Source: Desulfovibrio sp. JY
GTDB lineage: Bacteria; Desulfobacterota; Desulfovibrionia; Desulfovibrionales; Desulfovibrionaceae
Direction of reading: 5' to 3'
Length of the DNA stretch: 64,000 nt
NCBI GenBank assembly: GCA_021730285.1
Contig: CP082962.1
Location: forward strand, 1,364,001 to 1,428,000
Every line of letters starts with the position of its first letter. Positions within the stretch are counted from its first letter, which is position 1. The notes beneath the pieces are model-generated. The model had not been told where the DNA came from and ran no database searches. It saw only the letters and a list, made by a program, of their open reading frames with translations. Both the position numbers and the translations under genes were made by a program. This document shows, one piece after another, positions 8,987 to 16,759 of the stretch.

Positions 8987-10069
8987 ATGGCAGGACAAGC
9001 GTTATCCCAACTTCAAGCGTTTGTGGAGGCTTCACAAGGTCGATCTTTTTTTGTCGGATTGGATGTCCATAAAAATAGTTATTTTGTTGCGTTACGTCGG
9101 TTTGATGGAGTCGTCCACACCTTGGTGATGTCGGCGAGCCCGCAGGCTCTGATCGACAAATTGGCCGCGGTGGGCGTCACCGTGGCCATGGCGGCCAGTG
9201 AATCCGGGCCGACCGGATTCACCCTGTCCAGAGCGCTCACAAAGGCAGGGATTCCCAATCTCGTGGCGGCTCCCAGTCGGATTCCCCGCCCCGTGGTCTG
9301 GGGCGCAAAAACAGACCGGCTCGATTGCGTCAAACTGGCCGATTACGCCGCCAAGGGGATGCTGCGTCCCATCGCCGTGCCGACCGAGGAGCAAGAAGCC
9401 CAGAGGAGCCTGGAGCGCCGACGACACGATCTGGCCGACGACCTGCGTCGTGTGAAACTGCGCATCCATTCCCATCTGCTTTTTTTGGGCCTTACCGAAC
9501 CACCCAATCTGAAATACTGGAGCAAGGTCGCTGTAGCATCCCTGCTTAAACTGCCCATGCATCAGGCTGCCCGGTATACGCTGGAAAGTTTTGTGCGGGA
9601 GATGCATGCCATCACCAGCGAATTGTCCCTCGTTGAACAGCAACTTGAGACAATTTGCCGCCAGGGAGAGCATGACAAAGTCATCAAGTGCCTGCGCACC
9701 GTGCCCGGTGTGGGGCCGCTCATCGCCGCGACCTTCCGTCTGGAGTTGTTTCAGCCGGAACGTTTCAGCCGGGCCGAAGAGGTGACAAGCTATCTGGGAC
9801 TTGCCCCCATGGTGCGCCAGAGCGGCGAGAGCAAGGGCCGGGCCAGGTTACGGCCCGTGGGGCAGACCAAACTGCGAAGTCTTTTAGTGGAGGCGGCCTG
9901 GAAATGGCGCGCACACGATCCGAAGGCTCAGGCCTGGTATCACAAGTTGCTGGGGAAAAGCGGCCTGGCCCAAAAGGCCATCACAGCCTTAGCTCGAAAA
10001 CTGGCCATCATTTTGTGGCGGCTGAGCCTGGAGAAACGAGCGTACCGATTTGAGGCGGTTATGGCGTGA
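8987..10069 (+). CDS. IS110-family transposase (DEDD recombinase)
   Basis: A 360-residue transposase with an N-terminal RuvC-like DEDD domain and a C-terminal Transposase_20 domain. All four acidic residues are present: D26 in GLDVHK, E72 in ASESGPTG, and D110 and D113 in KTDRLDC. The C-terminal domain has the helix-hairpin-helix VPGVGPLIAA and the block RQSGESKGRARLRPVG, which holds the likely catalytic serine. Members use a bridge RNA to choose the target. The ATG at 8987 follows GAGGAGA. The frame is full length, so the element may be active. Confidence 0.95.
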   Translation: MAGQALSQLQAFVEASQGRSFFVGLDVHKNSYFVALRRFDGVVHTLVMSASPQALIDKLAAVGVTVAMAASESGPTGFTLSRALTKAGIPNLVAAPSRIPRPVVWGAKTDRLDCVKLADYAAKGMLRPIAVPTEEQEAQRSLERRRHDLADDLRRVKLRIHSHLLFLGLTEPPNLKYWSKVAVASLLKLPMHQAARYTLESFVREMHAITSELSLVEQQLETICRQGEHDKVIKCLRTVPGVGPLIAATFRLELFQPERFSRAEEVTSYLGLAPMVRQSGESKGRARLRPVGQTKLRSLLVEAAWKWRAHDPKAQAWYHKLLGKSGLAQKAITALARKLAIILWRLSLEKRAYRFEAVMA

Positions 10070-10353
10070 AACGGCGGCGGGCGAGGATCACGCCGGCTCT
10101 GGGAAGCCCCGTGCTCCTCGCCCGCCAAGAGGGTATTGCAGCGCCAACAAGGACCTGTGGCAACGAGTAGGGAAGACTGAAAGCCTAACAGCCAACAATT
10201 TTTCGGATTGGTCGCGGAAAAGTCTGGCCGCATGGCGGCGTTTCTCAAATGGCGAAAATCCGAAAACTACCGAATCGGTACTTGGCGCTTCGGGCGCGAA
10301 TAGGAAACGGGCGGTTAGACTGCGTCAGCCGGCTTGACTTTGGGCCACATAGG
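10070..10353 (+). ncRNA. Candidate IS110 bridge RNA region (3' non-coding end)
   Basis: A 284-bp non-coding stretch directly after the transposase stop, where IS1111-type elements are reported to encode their bridge RNA. It opens with a perfect 12-bp stem (GGCGGGCGAGGA at 10076-10087 with TCCTCGCCCGCC at 10115-10126). Further on, AAAAGTCT (10218-10225) is complementary to AGACTTTT (10356-10363) in the target repeat, and GGGAAG (10170-10175) to CTTCCC (8896-8901). These short matches could be chance. Boundaries and folding are not established. Confidence 0.5.
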
Positions 10354-10469
10354 AAAGACTTTTAATGATTACAACATATTGTCGTCATACCAGCTGTAAC
10401 CGTTAGAAGTTTTTGGGAGGGGAGAGCGCGAGAGGGGAACCCTTTTTTCAAAAAGGGTTCCCCTCTCGC
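10354..10469. repeat. Interspersed repeat, A half of the composite split by IS110 (locus 2, right part)
   Basis: Tail sequence AAAGACTTTTAATGATTAC, a degenerate second tail (CTGTAACCGTTAGAAG), then the A hairpin (10428-10469) with arms GCGAGAGGGGAACCC / GGGTTCCCCTCTCGC. It lies just upstream of the nitroreductase gene. Confidence 0.8.
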
Positions 10470-10502
10470 ACCTTCTTCCCTTCAAAAAAGGAGCATGCCG
10501 CG

Positions 10503-11297
10503 ATGACACATTTGGAAATCGACAGGGAGCGGTGCGCACGGGATGGGCTATGCGCCCTGGAGTGTCCGCTGTCGCTCATTGACATCGACGAGGCGGGCTA
10601 TCCCGTGGCCACGGCGCACCTGGAAGCGTCCTGCATCGGCTGCGGGCATTGCGCGGCCGTGTGCGCCAAGGGCTGTCTGCGCATCGACGGGATCAGCCCG
10701 GACGACCTGCCCGCCGCGCCCAGGACGCCGGACGTGTTGCCGGAAGCGCTTTGCGCCTGGATGACCGGGCGGCGCTCGGTGCGCAACTTCAGCGATCGGC
10801 GCGTGCCGCGCGGACTGATCGAAACGTGTCTGGAAACGGCGCGCTACGCGCCTTCGGCCCTCAATTTCCAGCCGGTCGAGTGGCTCGTCATGACTGATCC
10901 GGCCGCCATCCGCACCCTGGCCGGGCTGTGCGCCGACTTTTTCCGCGCCGCGGGAAGCAGTCCGCGCTTCATCGAACCCTTCGACGCCGGCCGGGAAACC
11001 ATCCTGCGGGACGCCCCCTGCCTGGTGGTGGTCCACGCCGACGCGGCCGCGCCCATTCCGCCGGCCACGGACTGCGTCATCGCCCTGACCCATTTCGAGT
11101 TGGCCGCCCATGCCCTGGGACTCGGCACCTGCTGGGCCGGACTCGTACGCCGGGCCGTGGCCTCCCACGCGCCGGCCCGGGAGTTCCTCGACCTGCCGCA
11201 GGGCCACGAGATGTACGGCGGCCTCATGGTCGGCTTTCCGCGCTTTGCGATCAAACGCCTACCGCCGCGAAAGCCCCTGTCCATCATCTGGCGCTAG
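10503..11297 (+). CDS. Ferredoxin-nitroreductase family protein
   Basis: A 264-residue flavoprotein with an N-terminal 2x[4Fe-4S] ferredoxin domain (CARDGLCALECPLSLIDI and CIGCGHCAAVCAKGCL) and a nitroreductase fold (~residue 80 to the end). The FMN-binding start is RRSVRNFSDRRVPRG, with the later segment LGTCWAGLV. This architecture is common in anaerobes and fits reduction of a small organic substrate by ferredoxin-type electrons; the substrate is unknown. The ATG at 10503 follows AAAGGAG. The gene ends in CTAG, shared with the stop of the convergent hydrolase gene. Confidence 0.88.
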   Translation: MTHLEIDRERCARDGLCALECPLSLIDIDEAGYPVATAHLEASCIGCGHCAAVCAKGCLRIDGISPDDLPAAPRTPDVLPEALCAWMTGRRSVRNFSDRRVPRGLIETCLETARYAPSALNFQPVEWLVMTDPAAIRTLAGLCADFFRAAGSSPRFIEPFDAGRETILRDAPCLVVVHADAAAPIPPATDCVIALTHFELAAHALGLGTCWAGLVRRAVASHAPAREFLDLPQGHEMYGGLMVGFPRFAIKRLPPRKPLSIIWR

Positions 11298-12187
11298 GGC
11301 GCGGGGATGCTCCCCGAAAAAGCCGCCGCGTCCAGGGTGATGGTCCGCGTCCATTCGGGCGTGCCGGGATCGGCCAGGCGCAGATACAGCCTGCCCGGAC
11401 CGGACGGCGGCATGGCCACGGCAAAGGTGGCCACGGTGCGCGCGCTCCTTGGCCCCCCGCCCGTGCGCCAGATGCCGTTCTCCGGCCCGTCGGCCGTGTC
11501 GCGGGACAGGGCGAGCAGGGCGGCGAGGTTCGCCGGACGGGGCAGATCGCCCAGAAGCCCGGCGATGCGCGCCGCCCGGGCCCGGCTCGACGCGCCGATG
11601 CGGACATTGGCGTCGGCAAGGGTCGGCTCCAGGTAGTGGTTGGTCTGCCACAGCACACCATCGGCGCTGCGCGAAACGGCGTAACGCCCGCCCGGAGCCA
11701 CTTCCACCCGGGCCACCTCATGCCGGTCGGACAAAAGAAACATGCACGGCCTGCCACGGGCGAAAAGATCGGCCCGGGCCACGGCCGCCGCGACGCTGTC
11801 GCACCGCGTCAGCAGCCGGCGCAACAGGCCGCCCATGCCGGGCCCGCCCCGACGGGCCTCGGCGGGGACGCTGCCCGCCGTGGCCGAAACCACGGTGAGA
11901 CCAGCCTCGTTGACCCCGGCCTTGATCCCGGAAGCGCCGCCGCCCTCGGCAAAAAGCCCCAGATAGCGATACCCGTCCCCGGGCGTGACCAGCACGAGCC
12001 GCTGGGCCTGCACCGGATGCCAGTCGCGGTTTTTGACCAACAGCGTGCCGCCGCCGGCCACGCCGGACCCGGCCAGCCCGAACAAGGTACAGGCCCGCGC
12101 CGCCCCGGCCCCGAGAAGGACCAGCAGCAGGACGGACAGGGCGCACGCCGACCGGGCTATTGCAGCTTTTGTCCGTCCTGGCAGCAC
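11294..12187 (-). CDS. Secreted Ntn-type hydrolase, C45 / acyltransferase-like
   Basis: A 297-residue protein with a signal peptide (to about residue 32, ...LLGAGAARA) followed at once by CTLFGLAGSG. A Cys at the mature N-terminus, with GGTLLVKNRDW and later GVNEAGLTVVSA, is typical of N-terminal-nucleophile amidases of the choloylglycine hydrolase / C45 type, so signal cleavage may expose the catalytic Cys. The substrate is unknown. It overlaps the FeoB-associated-type gene by 31 bp at its start and shares its stop bases with the nitroreductase gene. The start could be slightly downstream. Confidence 0.7.
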   Translation of the reverse strand: MLPGRTKAAIARSACALSVLLLVLLGAGAARACTLFGLAGSGVAGGGTLLVKNRDWHPVQAQRLVLVTPGDGYRYLGLFAEGGGASGIKAGVNEAGLTVVSATAGSVPAEARRGGPGMGGLLRRLLTRCDSVAAAVARADLFARGRPCMFLLSDRHEVARVEVAPGGRYAVSRSADGVLWQTNHYLEPTLADANVRIGASSRARAARIAGLLGDLPRPANLAALLALSRDTADGPENGIWRTGGGPRSARTVATFAVAMPPSGPGRLYLRLADPGTPEWTRTITLDAAAFSGSIPAP

Positions 12188-12327
12188 GAGCTTGTCCCCT
12201 TCGTTCCCGAAGCGCCGTCACAGCCCGAACAGCCGCAGCCGCAGCCGCCGCCCTTCTTGAAGAAAAACCGCCGGATCACATAGCCGGCCGCCACGGCGAT
12301 GATCAAAAAAACAATCAGCTTGTCCAT
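12157..12327 (-). CDS. Small Cys-rich membrane protein, FeoB-associated type
   Basis: A 56-residue protein: one membrane helix (MDKLIVFLIIAVAAGYVIRRFFF) followed by a Lys/Gly/Cys-rich tail (GGGCGCGCSGCDG ... SCC). This is the pattern of FeoB-associated Cys-rich membrane proteins. No feoA or feoB is visible nearby, so a role in ferrous iron uptake is only family-based. The ATG at 12327 follows GAGAGGG. It overlaps the start of the downstream hydrolase gene. Confidence 0.7.
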   Translation of the reverse strand: MDKLIVFLIIAVAAGYVIRRFFFKKGGGCGCGCSGCDGASGTKGTSSCCQDGQKLQ

Positions 12328-12479
12328 GAAGCCCTCTCTTTGAAAATGAAAATCAACCTCGAAGTAGAGAATAAGCGCTTTCCAAATTCGCGCAACATGT
12401 TTTATCGGTTTAAAAAACAACACCCTCGAACCAGCGCTGCCGCTTCCTCTCCCGACGGCAACCGCCAAGGACGCGCCCA

Positions 12480-13349
12480 ATGGACAAACACCTGCTTGTG
12501 GCCGTCAGCGACGAATTCCACACCTCGCAGAGCCTGCGCTTCGTGCACAATTTCTTCACCAGCCGCGAAGAGCTCAAGCTGACGCTGTTTTACGTCGTCC
12601 CGCGCCGCCCCGACTGGCGGCTCGACCCCATCAACCTCGAGGCCAATCCCGAGGCCATCATCCATATCGAGGAAGACAAGCAGGTCCACGGCGTGCCGGC
12701 CATGGAAAACGCCAAGGAATGGCTCCACTCCATGGGGTTCTCCAAGGACCAGGTGTTCGTCAAGTTTTCCCACGGAAAACTCGGCACGGTCAAAGAGATC
12801 GTCAAGGAATCCGAGGAAGGGCTCTACGACGCGGCCGTGCTCGGCCGGCGAGGGCTGTCATGGTTCGAGGAAATGGTCAGCGACAGCGTGTCGCACCGCA
12901 TCCTCTGGGAAGAACTCAGCTTCCCCATCTGGATCTGCCGCAATCCGCAAAAGGACCGCAAGAACGTGCTGGTGTGCGTGGACGGCTCCGAGGAATCCAT
13001 GCGCGTGGCGGACCACGCCGGCTTCATGCTCAAAAACGAGCCCGCCCACGACATCACGCTGCTCCACGTTTGCTCCGACGACCGCTGCATCGACGCGGAG
13101 GAAATCTTCGGCCGGGCCCTGGCCGAAATCAAAGCCAACGATATCGGCGACGACCGGATCACCATCAAGGTCCTGACCTCGTCCAATCCGGCGCGCACCA
13201 TCCTGCACGAAGCCGATTCCAATAAATTCGCCGCCGTGGCCATCGGCCGCACCAGCCATAAGCCCTCGACACTCAAACACATCTTCGCCACGACCAGCCT
13301 CAAGATCCTGCGCGGCATCGAAGGCGCGGCCTTGTGGTTGTGTAAGTAG
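12480..13349 (+). CDS. Tandem universal stress protein (UspA-type, two domains)
   Basis: A 289-residue protein with two USP-like halves. The N-terminal half (MDKHLLVAVSDEFHTSQSLR..., to ~155) ends near DAAVLGRRGLSWFEEMVSDSVSHRIL. The C-terminal half (~165-289) begins KNVLVCVDGSEESMRVAD and ends AAVAIGRTSHKPSTLKHIFATTSLKILRG, close to the ATP-binding Gx2Gx9G(S/T) motif though not a perfect match. It is a cytoplasmic stress-associated nucleotide-binding protein. It is divergent from the FeoB-associated-type gene. Confidence 0.85.
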   Translation: MDKHLLVAVSDEFHTSQSLRFVHNFFTSREELKLTLFYVVPRRPDWRLDPINLEANPEAIIHIEEDKQVHGVPAMENAKEWLHSMGFSKDQVFVKFSHGKLGTVKEIVKESEEGLYDAAVLGRRGLSWFEEMVSDSVSHRILWEELSFPIWICRNPQKDRKNVLVCVDGSEESMRVADHAGFMLKNEPAHDITLLHVCSDDRCIDAEEIFGRALAEIKANDIGDDRITIKVLTSSNPARTILHEADSNKFAAVAIGRTSHKPSTLKHIFATTSLKILRGIEGAALWLCK

Positions 13350-13367
13350 GGAGCGGGGGGAGAGGAA

Positions 13368-13447
13368 CCGGGGGAGGGGACCTTTTTTTGCAAAAAAAGG
13401 TCCCCTCCCCCGGACCCCCACCCTCCAAAAAAACTCTTAAAAGTTAC
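13368..13447. repeat. Interspersed repeat, solo half-unit (locus 3)
   Basis: Hairpin 13368-13413 with arms CCGGGGGAGGGGACC / GGTCCCCTCCCCCGG around a T7/A7 loop, followed by a tail ACCCCCACCCTCC and a degenerate AAACTCTTAAAAGTTAC. It follows the USP gene stop and faces moeA. Confidence 0.8.
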
Positions 13448-13494
13448 GCCCCGCCACGTTGCCTTTCAATGCGGCGCTTCGCCGCCGGCGTGGT

Positions 13495-13563
13495 TGTCGC
13501 CGCAATCGTGTCCGGCGTCGAGGCGCGAAAGCGCCTCGTGTCGCCGGGCCGATTGCGGCGACA
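13495..13563. terminator. Large GC-rich hairpin between convergent genes
   Basis: The outer stem TGTCGCCGCAATCG pairs perfectly with CGATTGCGGCGACA. Inside it, GAGGCGC/GCGCCTC closes a GAAA tetraloop. On the plus strand it is followed by AT-rich sequence but no long T run, so rho-independent termination is possible rather than certain. It lies between the USP and moeA genes, in ~375 bp without a gene. Confidence 0.5.
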
Positions 13564-13611
13564 AATATTCGCATTCCCGCCACCCCGCAAAAATCCCACC
13601 CGGCAAAGCGT

Positions 13612-13690
13612 GAAGGGGGGTCCGGGGGGCCCGTGGCCCCTCGGCGGGTCCAGGGCAGCACCCTGGCAGGGTGCAGGGGCGGAGCCCCGC
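13612..13690. repeat. Second interspersed repeat family (GGTCCAGGGCAG type), copy 1
   Basis: A G-rich element with the blocks GGGTCCAGGGCAGCACCC, TGGCAGGGTGCAGGGGC and GGAGCCCC. An inverted near-copy is found at 33546-33622. It sits just downstream of moeA, near its stop. Confidence 0.7.
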
Positions 13691-13726
13691 TTCCTCCTCC
13701 TCTGCCTCTGCCTTCCCAGCCCCCCC

Positions 13727-14962
13727 CTAAATCGGCCGGACCGCCACTTCGAGCCCGCCGGCGAAGCCTTCCAGGTCGGCGGGGATGACGATGAGGCCCT
13801 CGGCCAGGAGCAGGGTCCTGAGCAGTCCGGACTTGCCGAGCACGGGGTGGGCCAGGGGCAGTTCACCGGGGCGCTGTTCCAGGCGCACCCGGACGTGGTC
13901 TTCGCGGCCCTGTTTGGAGGCGACGTTGCGCGAGAGGATGGCCGGAAAGGTTTGGACCGGGCGGTCGAAGGCGGCGACGTCGCCGGCCAGGTGGGCCAGG
14001 AGCGGCGCGCCGAACACGGCCATGACGACCTGGGCCGAGGTGACCTGGCCGGGGAGTCCGATGACGGGGCGGCCGGCGAGGTTGGCCAGGATGGTCGGCT
14101 TGCCCGGGCTTATGGCCACGCCGTGGGCCAGGATGTCCGCGCCGAGGCCGCGCAGGGCGTCGAGGGTGAAGTCACGCGCGCCGACGGAGCTGCCGCCGGA
14201 GAGCAGGGTCAGGTCGTGGGCGGCCGCGGCGTCGGCCAGGGCGGCGGTGATGCCGGGCAGGTCGTCGGGCACCAGGGGATAGGCGTGGGGTTCGGCTCCG
14301 GCGGCCGCGACCATGGCCGAGAGGGTATGGGTATTGACGTCGCGGATCTGTCCCGGCCGGGGCGTGGCCGAGGCCGGCACCAGTTCGTCGCCGGTGGAGA
14401 GCACGGCCACGGAGGGACGCCGGCCCACGGCCACCATGGTCTGGCCCAAGGCGGCCAGCATGCCGATTTCCTGGGGCCGCAGCTTCGTTCCGGCGGCGAG
14501 GATGCACTGGCCCAGAGCCGCGTCCTCGCCGGCGAACAGCATGTTTTCGCCCGGGGCCACGGGCCGGCGGATTTCGATGGCTCCGGCCCCGAGATCCTCG
14601 GTGTATTCCACCATGACCACGGCGTCGGCTCCCTCGGGCAGGAAGGCCCCGGTGACGATGCGGGCGCAATGGCCGGGCGGCAGCGGCTGGTCGGGGATGA
14701 CGCCGATGGGAATGTCCATGGCCAGGTCGAGGTAGGCGGGGCTGTTCTCCGTGGCCCCGAAGGCCTCGGCCGCTCGCACGGCGTAGCCGTCCATGGCGGC
14801 CCGGCCGGCGGGGGGCAGGTTCTCGCCGGCAACGACATCTCCGGCCAGAAACCGTCCCCGAACAGCGTCGAGCTCCACGGTTTCGGCGGGCAGGGGGGTG
14901 AAGGTCCGCAGCAGCTTTGTGAATTCGGCCGTGGATACGGCCCGGAAAAATCCCTCGCGCAT
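13727..14962 (-). CDS. moeA: Molybdopterin molybdenumtransferase
   Basis: A 411-residue MoeA that inserts molybdenum (or tungsten) into adenylylated molybdopterin. The sequence shows PPAGRAAMDGYAVRA, IVTGAFLPEGADAVVMVE, the MPT-binding domain SVAVLSTGDELV with TLLSGGSSVGARDF, and GLPGQVTSAQVV, followed by the C-terminal domain IV. It lies 15 bp downstream of glk on the same strand. A second, different MoeA-type gene is at 17669, consistent with heavy use of Mo/W enzymes. Confidence 0.93.
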   Translation of the reverse strand: MREGFFRAVSTAEFTKLLRTFTPLPAETVELDAVRGRFLAGDVVAGENLPPAGRAAMDGYAVRAAEAFGATENSPAYLDLAMDIPIGVIPDQPLPPGHCARIVTGAFLPEGADAVVMVEYTEDLGAGAIEIRRPVAPGENMLFAGEDAALGQCILAAGTKLRPQEIGMLAALGQTMVAVGRRPSVAVLSTGDELVPASATPRPGQIRDVNTHTLSAMVAAAGAEPHAYPLVPDDLPGITAALADAAAAHDLTLLSGGSSVGARDFTLDALRGLGADILAHGVAISPGKPTILANLAGRPVIGLPGQVTSAQVVMAVFGAPLLAHLAGDVAAFDRPVQTFPAILSRNVASKQGREDHVRVRLEQRPGELPLAHPVLGKSGLLRTLLLAEGLIVIPADLEGFAGGLEVAVRPI

Positions 14963-14977
14963 GGAATTGCGATCCTT

Positions 14978-15958
14978 TTAGCCCGCTTGTGACAGCAGGC
15001 TTTTGCCCACGCTCGCCGCGCCGAAAAGGCCGGTGTTGGCGTTGCGCACCAGCCGTACCCCGATGGCGTGCAACAGGCCGCCGAAGGGAGGGGAGTCGTA
15101 GAACTCCCGGGCGAAGGCCGGATGGGTGACGAGCAGCGGATTTTTGGCGGCCACGCCGCCGGAAATGTAGAGCCCTCCGGCGGCCACCACCGTCAGGGCG
15201 TAATCGCGGACGGCCCGGCCGTAGAAGCGGGCGAAAAGCTCGGTGGTGCGGCTTTCCGGGGTCAGGCGCGCGCCCACCTCGGCCGGGGTCAGGCGCTCCC
15301 CGGTCAGGAACTCGTGCAGGGCGGACAGGCCCGAGCCGGACAGCACGGAGTCGCCGCGCACGTAGTTCTCCCCGGTCCGCCGGCACACAAAGGCGGCGAA
15401 GGCCTGTTCCGCATCGCCGAAAAAGGGCATCGAGGCGTGGCCGGCTTCCGAGGCCAGGGCCAGCCGGCTTCCGTCATGCATGGGGACGAGCGCGGCGTGG
15501 CCGAATCCCGTGCCGGCCCCGATCACGGCCTGCACCCGGGAAGCGTCCATCGCCCCGGGCAGCACCATCTCGGCCTCGTCGGCCAAAAGCGCGCAGCCGT
15601 GGGCCTGGGCCAGAAAATCGTTGATGCAGGTGGCGCGGCTGAGCCCGTAGGCGCGCTCCAGGCCGTCCAGGTCGAGGTCCCATTCGATGTTGGCGAAGCT
15701 GATGCGCCGCCCGACCACCGCTCCCGGCACGGCGAACACGGCCGCGTCGGCCGTCTGCGGCGCCAGGTCGAAGCCCGCCCCCGGCAGGCTTTCGAGCAGT
15801 TCGAGGAAGGAGTCCGCGGCATTGGTCGAGGCCCAGACCGACGCTCCGAGCGCGAGTTCGCCGGACGCCGACAGCGTGAAATGCCCAAACCGGCTGTGCG
15901 TGCCGCCGATGTCCGCGGCCAGGATGTGTTTGGGGAACTCCGCGCCCAGGGGCGTCAT
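14978..15958 (-). CDS. glk: Glucokinase
   Basis: A 326-residue glucokinase of the bacterial Glk (non-ROK) type. The ATP-phosphate motif is AADIGGTHSRFGHF; other blocks are INDFLAQAHG, VIGAGTGFGHAALVP, and the C-terminal GLYISGGVAAKNP. It phosphorylates glucose with ATP. The ATG at 15958 has a clear AAGGAGG site; the frame is open further upstream, but that part is antisense to the LysE gene. It is probably co-transcribed with moeA and divergent from the LysE gene. Confidence 0.92.
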   Translation of the reverse strand: MTPLGAEFPKHILAADIGGTHSRFGHFTLSASGELALGASVWASTNAADSFLELLESLPGAGFDLAPQTADAAVFAVPGAVVGRRISFANIEWDLDLDGLERAYGLSRATCINDFLAQAHGCALLADEAEMVLPGAMDASRVQAVIGAGTGFGHAALVPMHDGSRLALASEAGHASMPFFGDAEQAFAAFVCRRTGENYVRGDSVLSGSGLSALHEFLTGERLTPAEVGARLTPESRTTELFARFYGRAVRDYALTVVAAGGLYISGGVAAKNPLLVTHPAFAREFYDSPPFGGLLHAIGVRLVRNANTGLFGAASVGKSLLSQAG

Positions 15959-16045
15959 GACGTCCTCCTTGAAAAACGGGGGGGTTTCCGGCACGGTGCC
16001 ATCGCGCCGTCGGCAGTGTGCCGGGGCGCGCCCGGAAACGCAAGC

Positions 16046-16675
16046 ATGCCCCAGACTCAAGCTTCCATCGCCCTGGCCGCCGCCGCCCTGGGACTGTCGG
16101 CCGGGCTTTCGCCCGGACCGCTGCTGTCCCTGGTCCTGACCCAGACCCTGACCCACGGCCCGGCCGAAGGCGTCAAGGTGGGGCTGGCTCCGCTTCTAAC
16201 CGACGCCCCCATCATCATCGGGGCCTGGCTGGCGGTTTCCGCCGCCCATGGCGCGCCCACGGTGCTTGGCCTGTTGTCTCTGGCCGGGGCCTGTCTGCTC
16301 GTGCGCTACGGCATCGAATGCCTGCAGGCACCGCCGCCGGACGCCGGCAAGCCGGACGCGGCCCCGAAGTCGCTGTGGCGCGGCGTGGCCACCAATTTCA
16401 CCAATCCCCACCCCTATCTTTTCTGGACCACGGTGGGGGTGCCCATGCTCATCGAGGCCGCCCGCTCGGGCACGGCCGCCGTGGTCACGTTCCTGGGCGT
16501 TTTTTACGCGGCCATCGTCGGGGCCAAGATCATGGCCGCCGTGCTGGCCGGGCGGTTTCGCCGGTTCCTCGGCAGCCGCGCCTACCGGCTGCTCATGGCG
16601 GTCCTCGGCCTGTCGCTTTTCTACTTTGCCTTCACCTTTGCCCGCGACGGACTTTCCCTGCTGGGGAAGCCCTGA
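16046..16675 (+). CDS. LysE/RhtB-family exporter
   Basis: A 209-residue inner-membrane protein with about six hydrophobic segments. The N-terminal motif ALGLSAGLSPGPLLSLVLTQ (GxxPGP) is typical of LysE/RhtB amino acid exporters. The middle has NFTNPHPYLFW, also conserved. The exported amino acid cannot be told. The ATG at 16046 is preceded by a weak GGAAACG-like site. Confidence 0.88.
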   Translation: MPQTQASIALAAAALGLSAGLSPGPLLSLVLTQTLTHGPAEGVKVGLAPLLTDAPIIIGAWLAVSAAHGAPTVLGLLSLAGACLLVRYGIECLQAPPPDAGKPDAAPKSLWRGVATNFTNPHPYLFWTTVGVPMLIEAARSGTAAVVTFLGVFYAAIVGAKIMAAVLAGRFRRFLGSRAYRLLMAVLGLSLFYFAFTFARDGLSLLGKP

Positions 16676-16759
16676 TCCGCCATTGTCCTTTGCCGCGTTC
16701 CTCCGTATTGTGTTAAGCTGTCGCACAGACCGCAATCAAACCGCCTGGAAGGTGACGCC

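Larger units (their letters stand above)
8902..10353 (+). mobile_element. IS110-family (IS1111-like) insertion sequence
   Basis: A ~1.45-kb element with one intact transposase gene and long non-coding ends (about 85 bp left, 284 bp right). The ends are inferred from the interrupted repeat: CCTTCC/CAAA on the left and AAAGACTTTT on the right are contiguous in other copies of the repeat. Short subterminal inverted repeats are visible (CCATGTTGGCC near 8907-8917 and GGGCCACATAGG at 10342-10353), as described for the IS1111 subgroup. No clear target-site duplication is seen. Exact ends are uncertain by a few bases. Confidence 0.8.
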
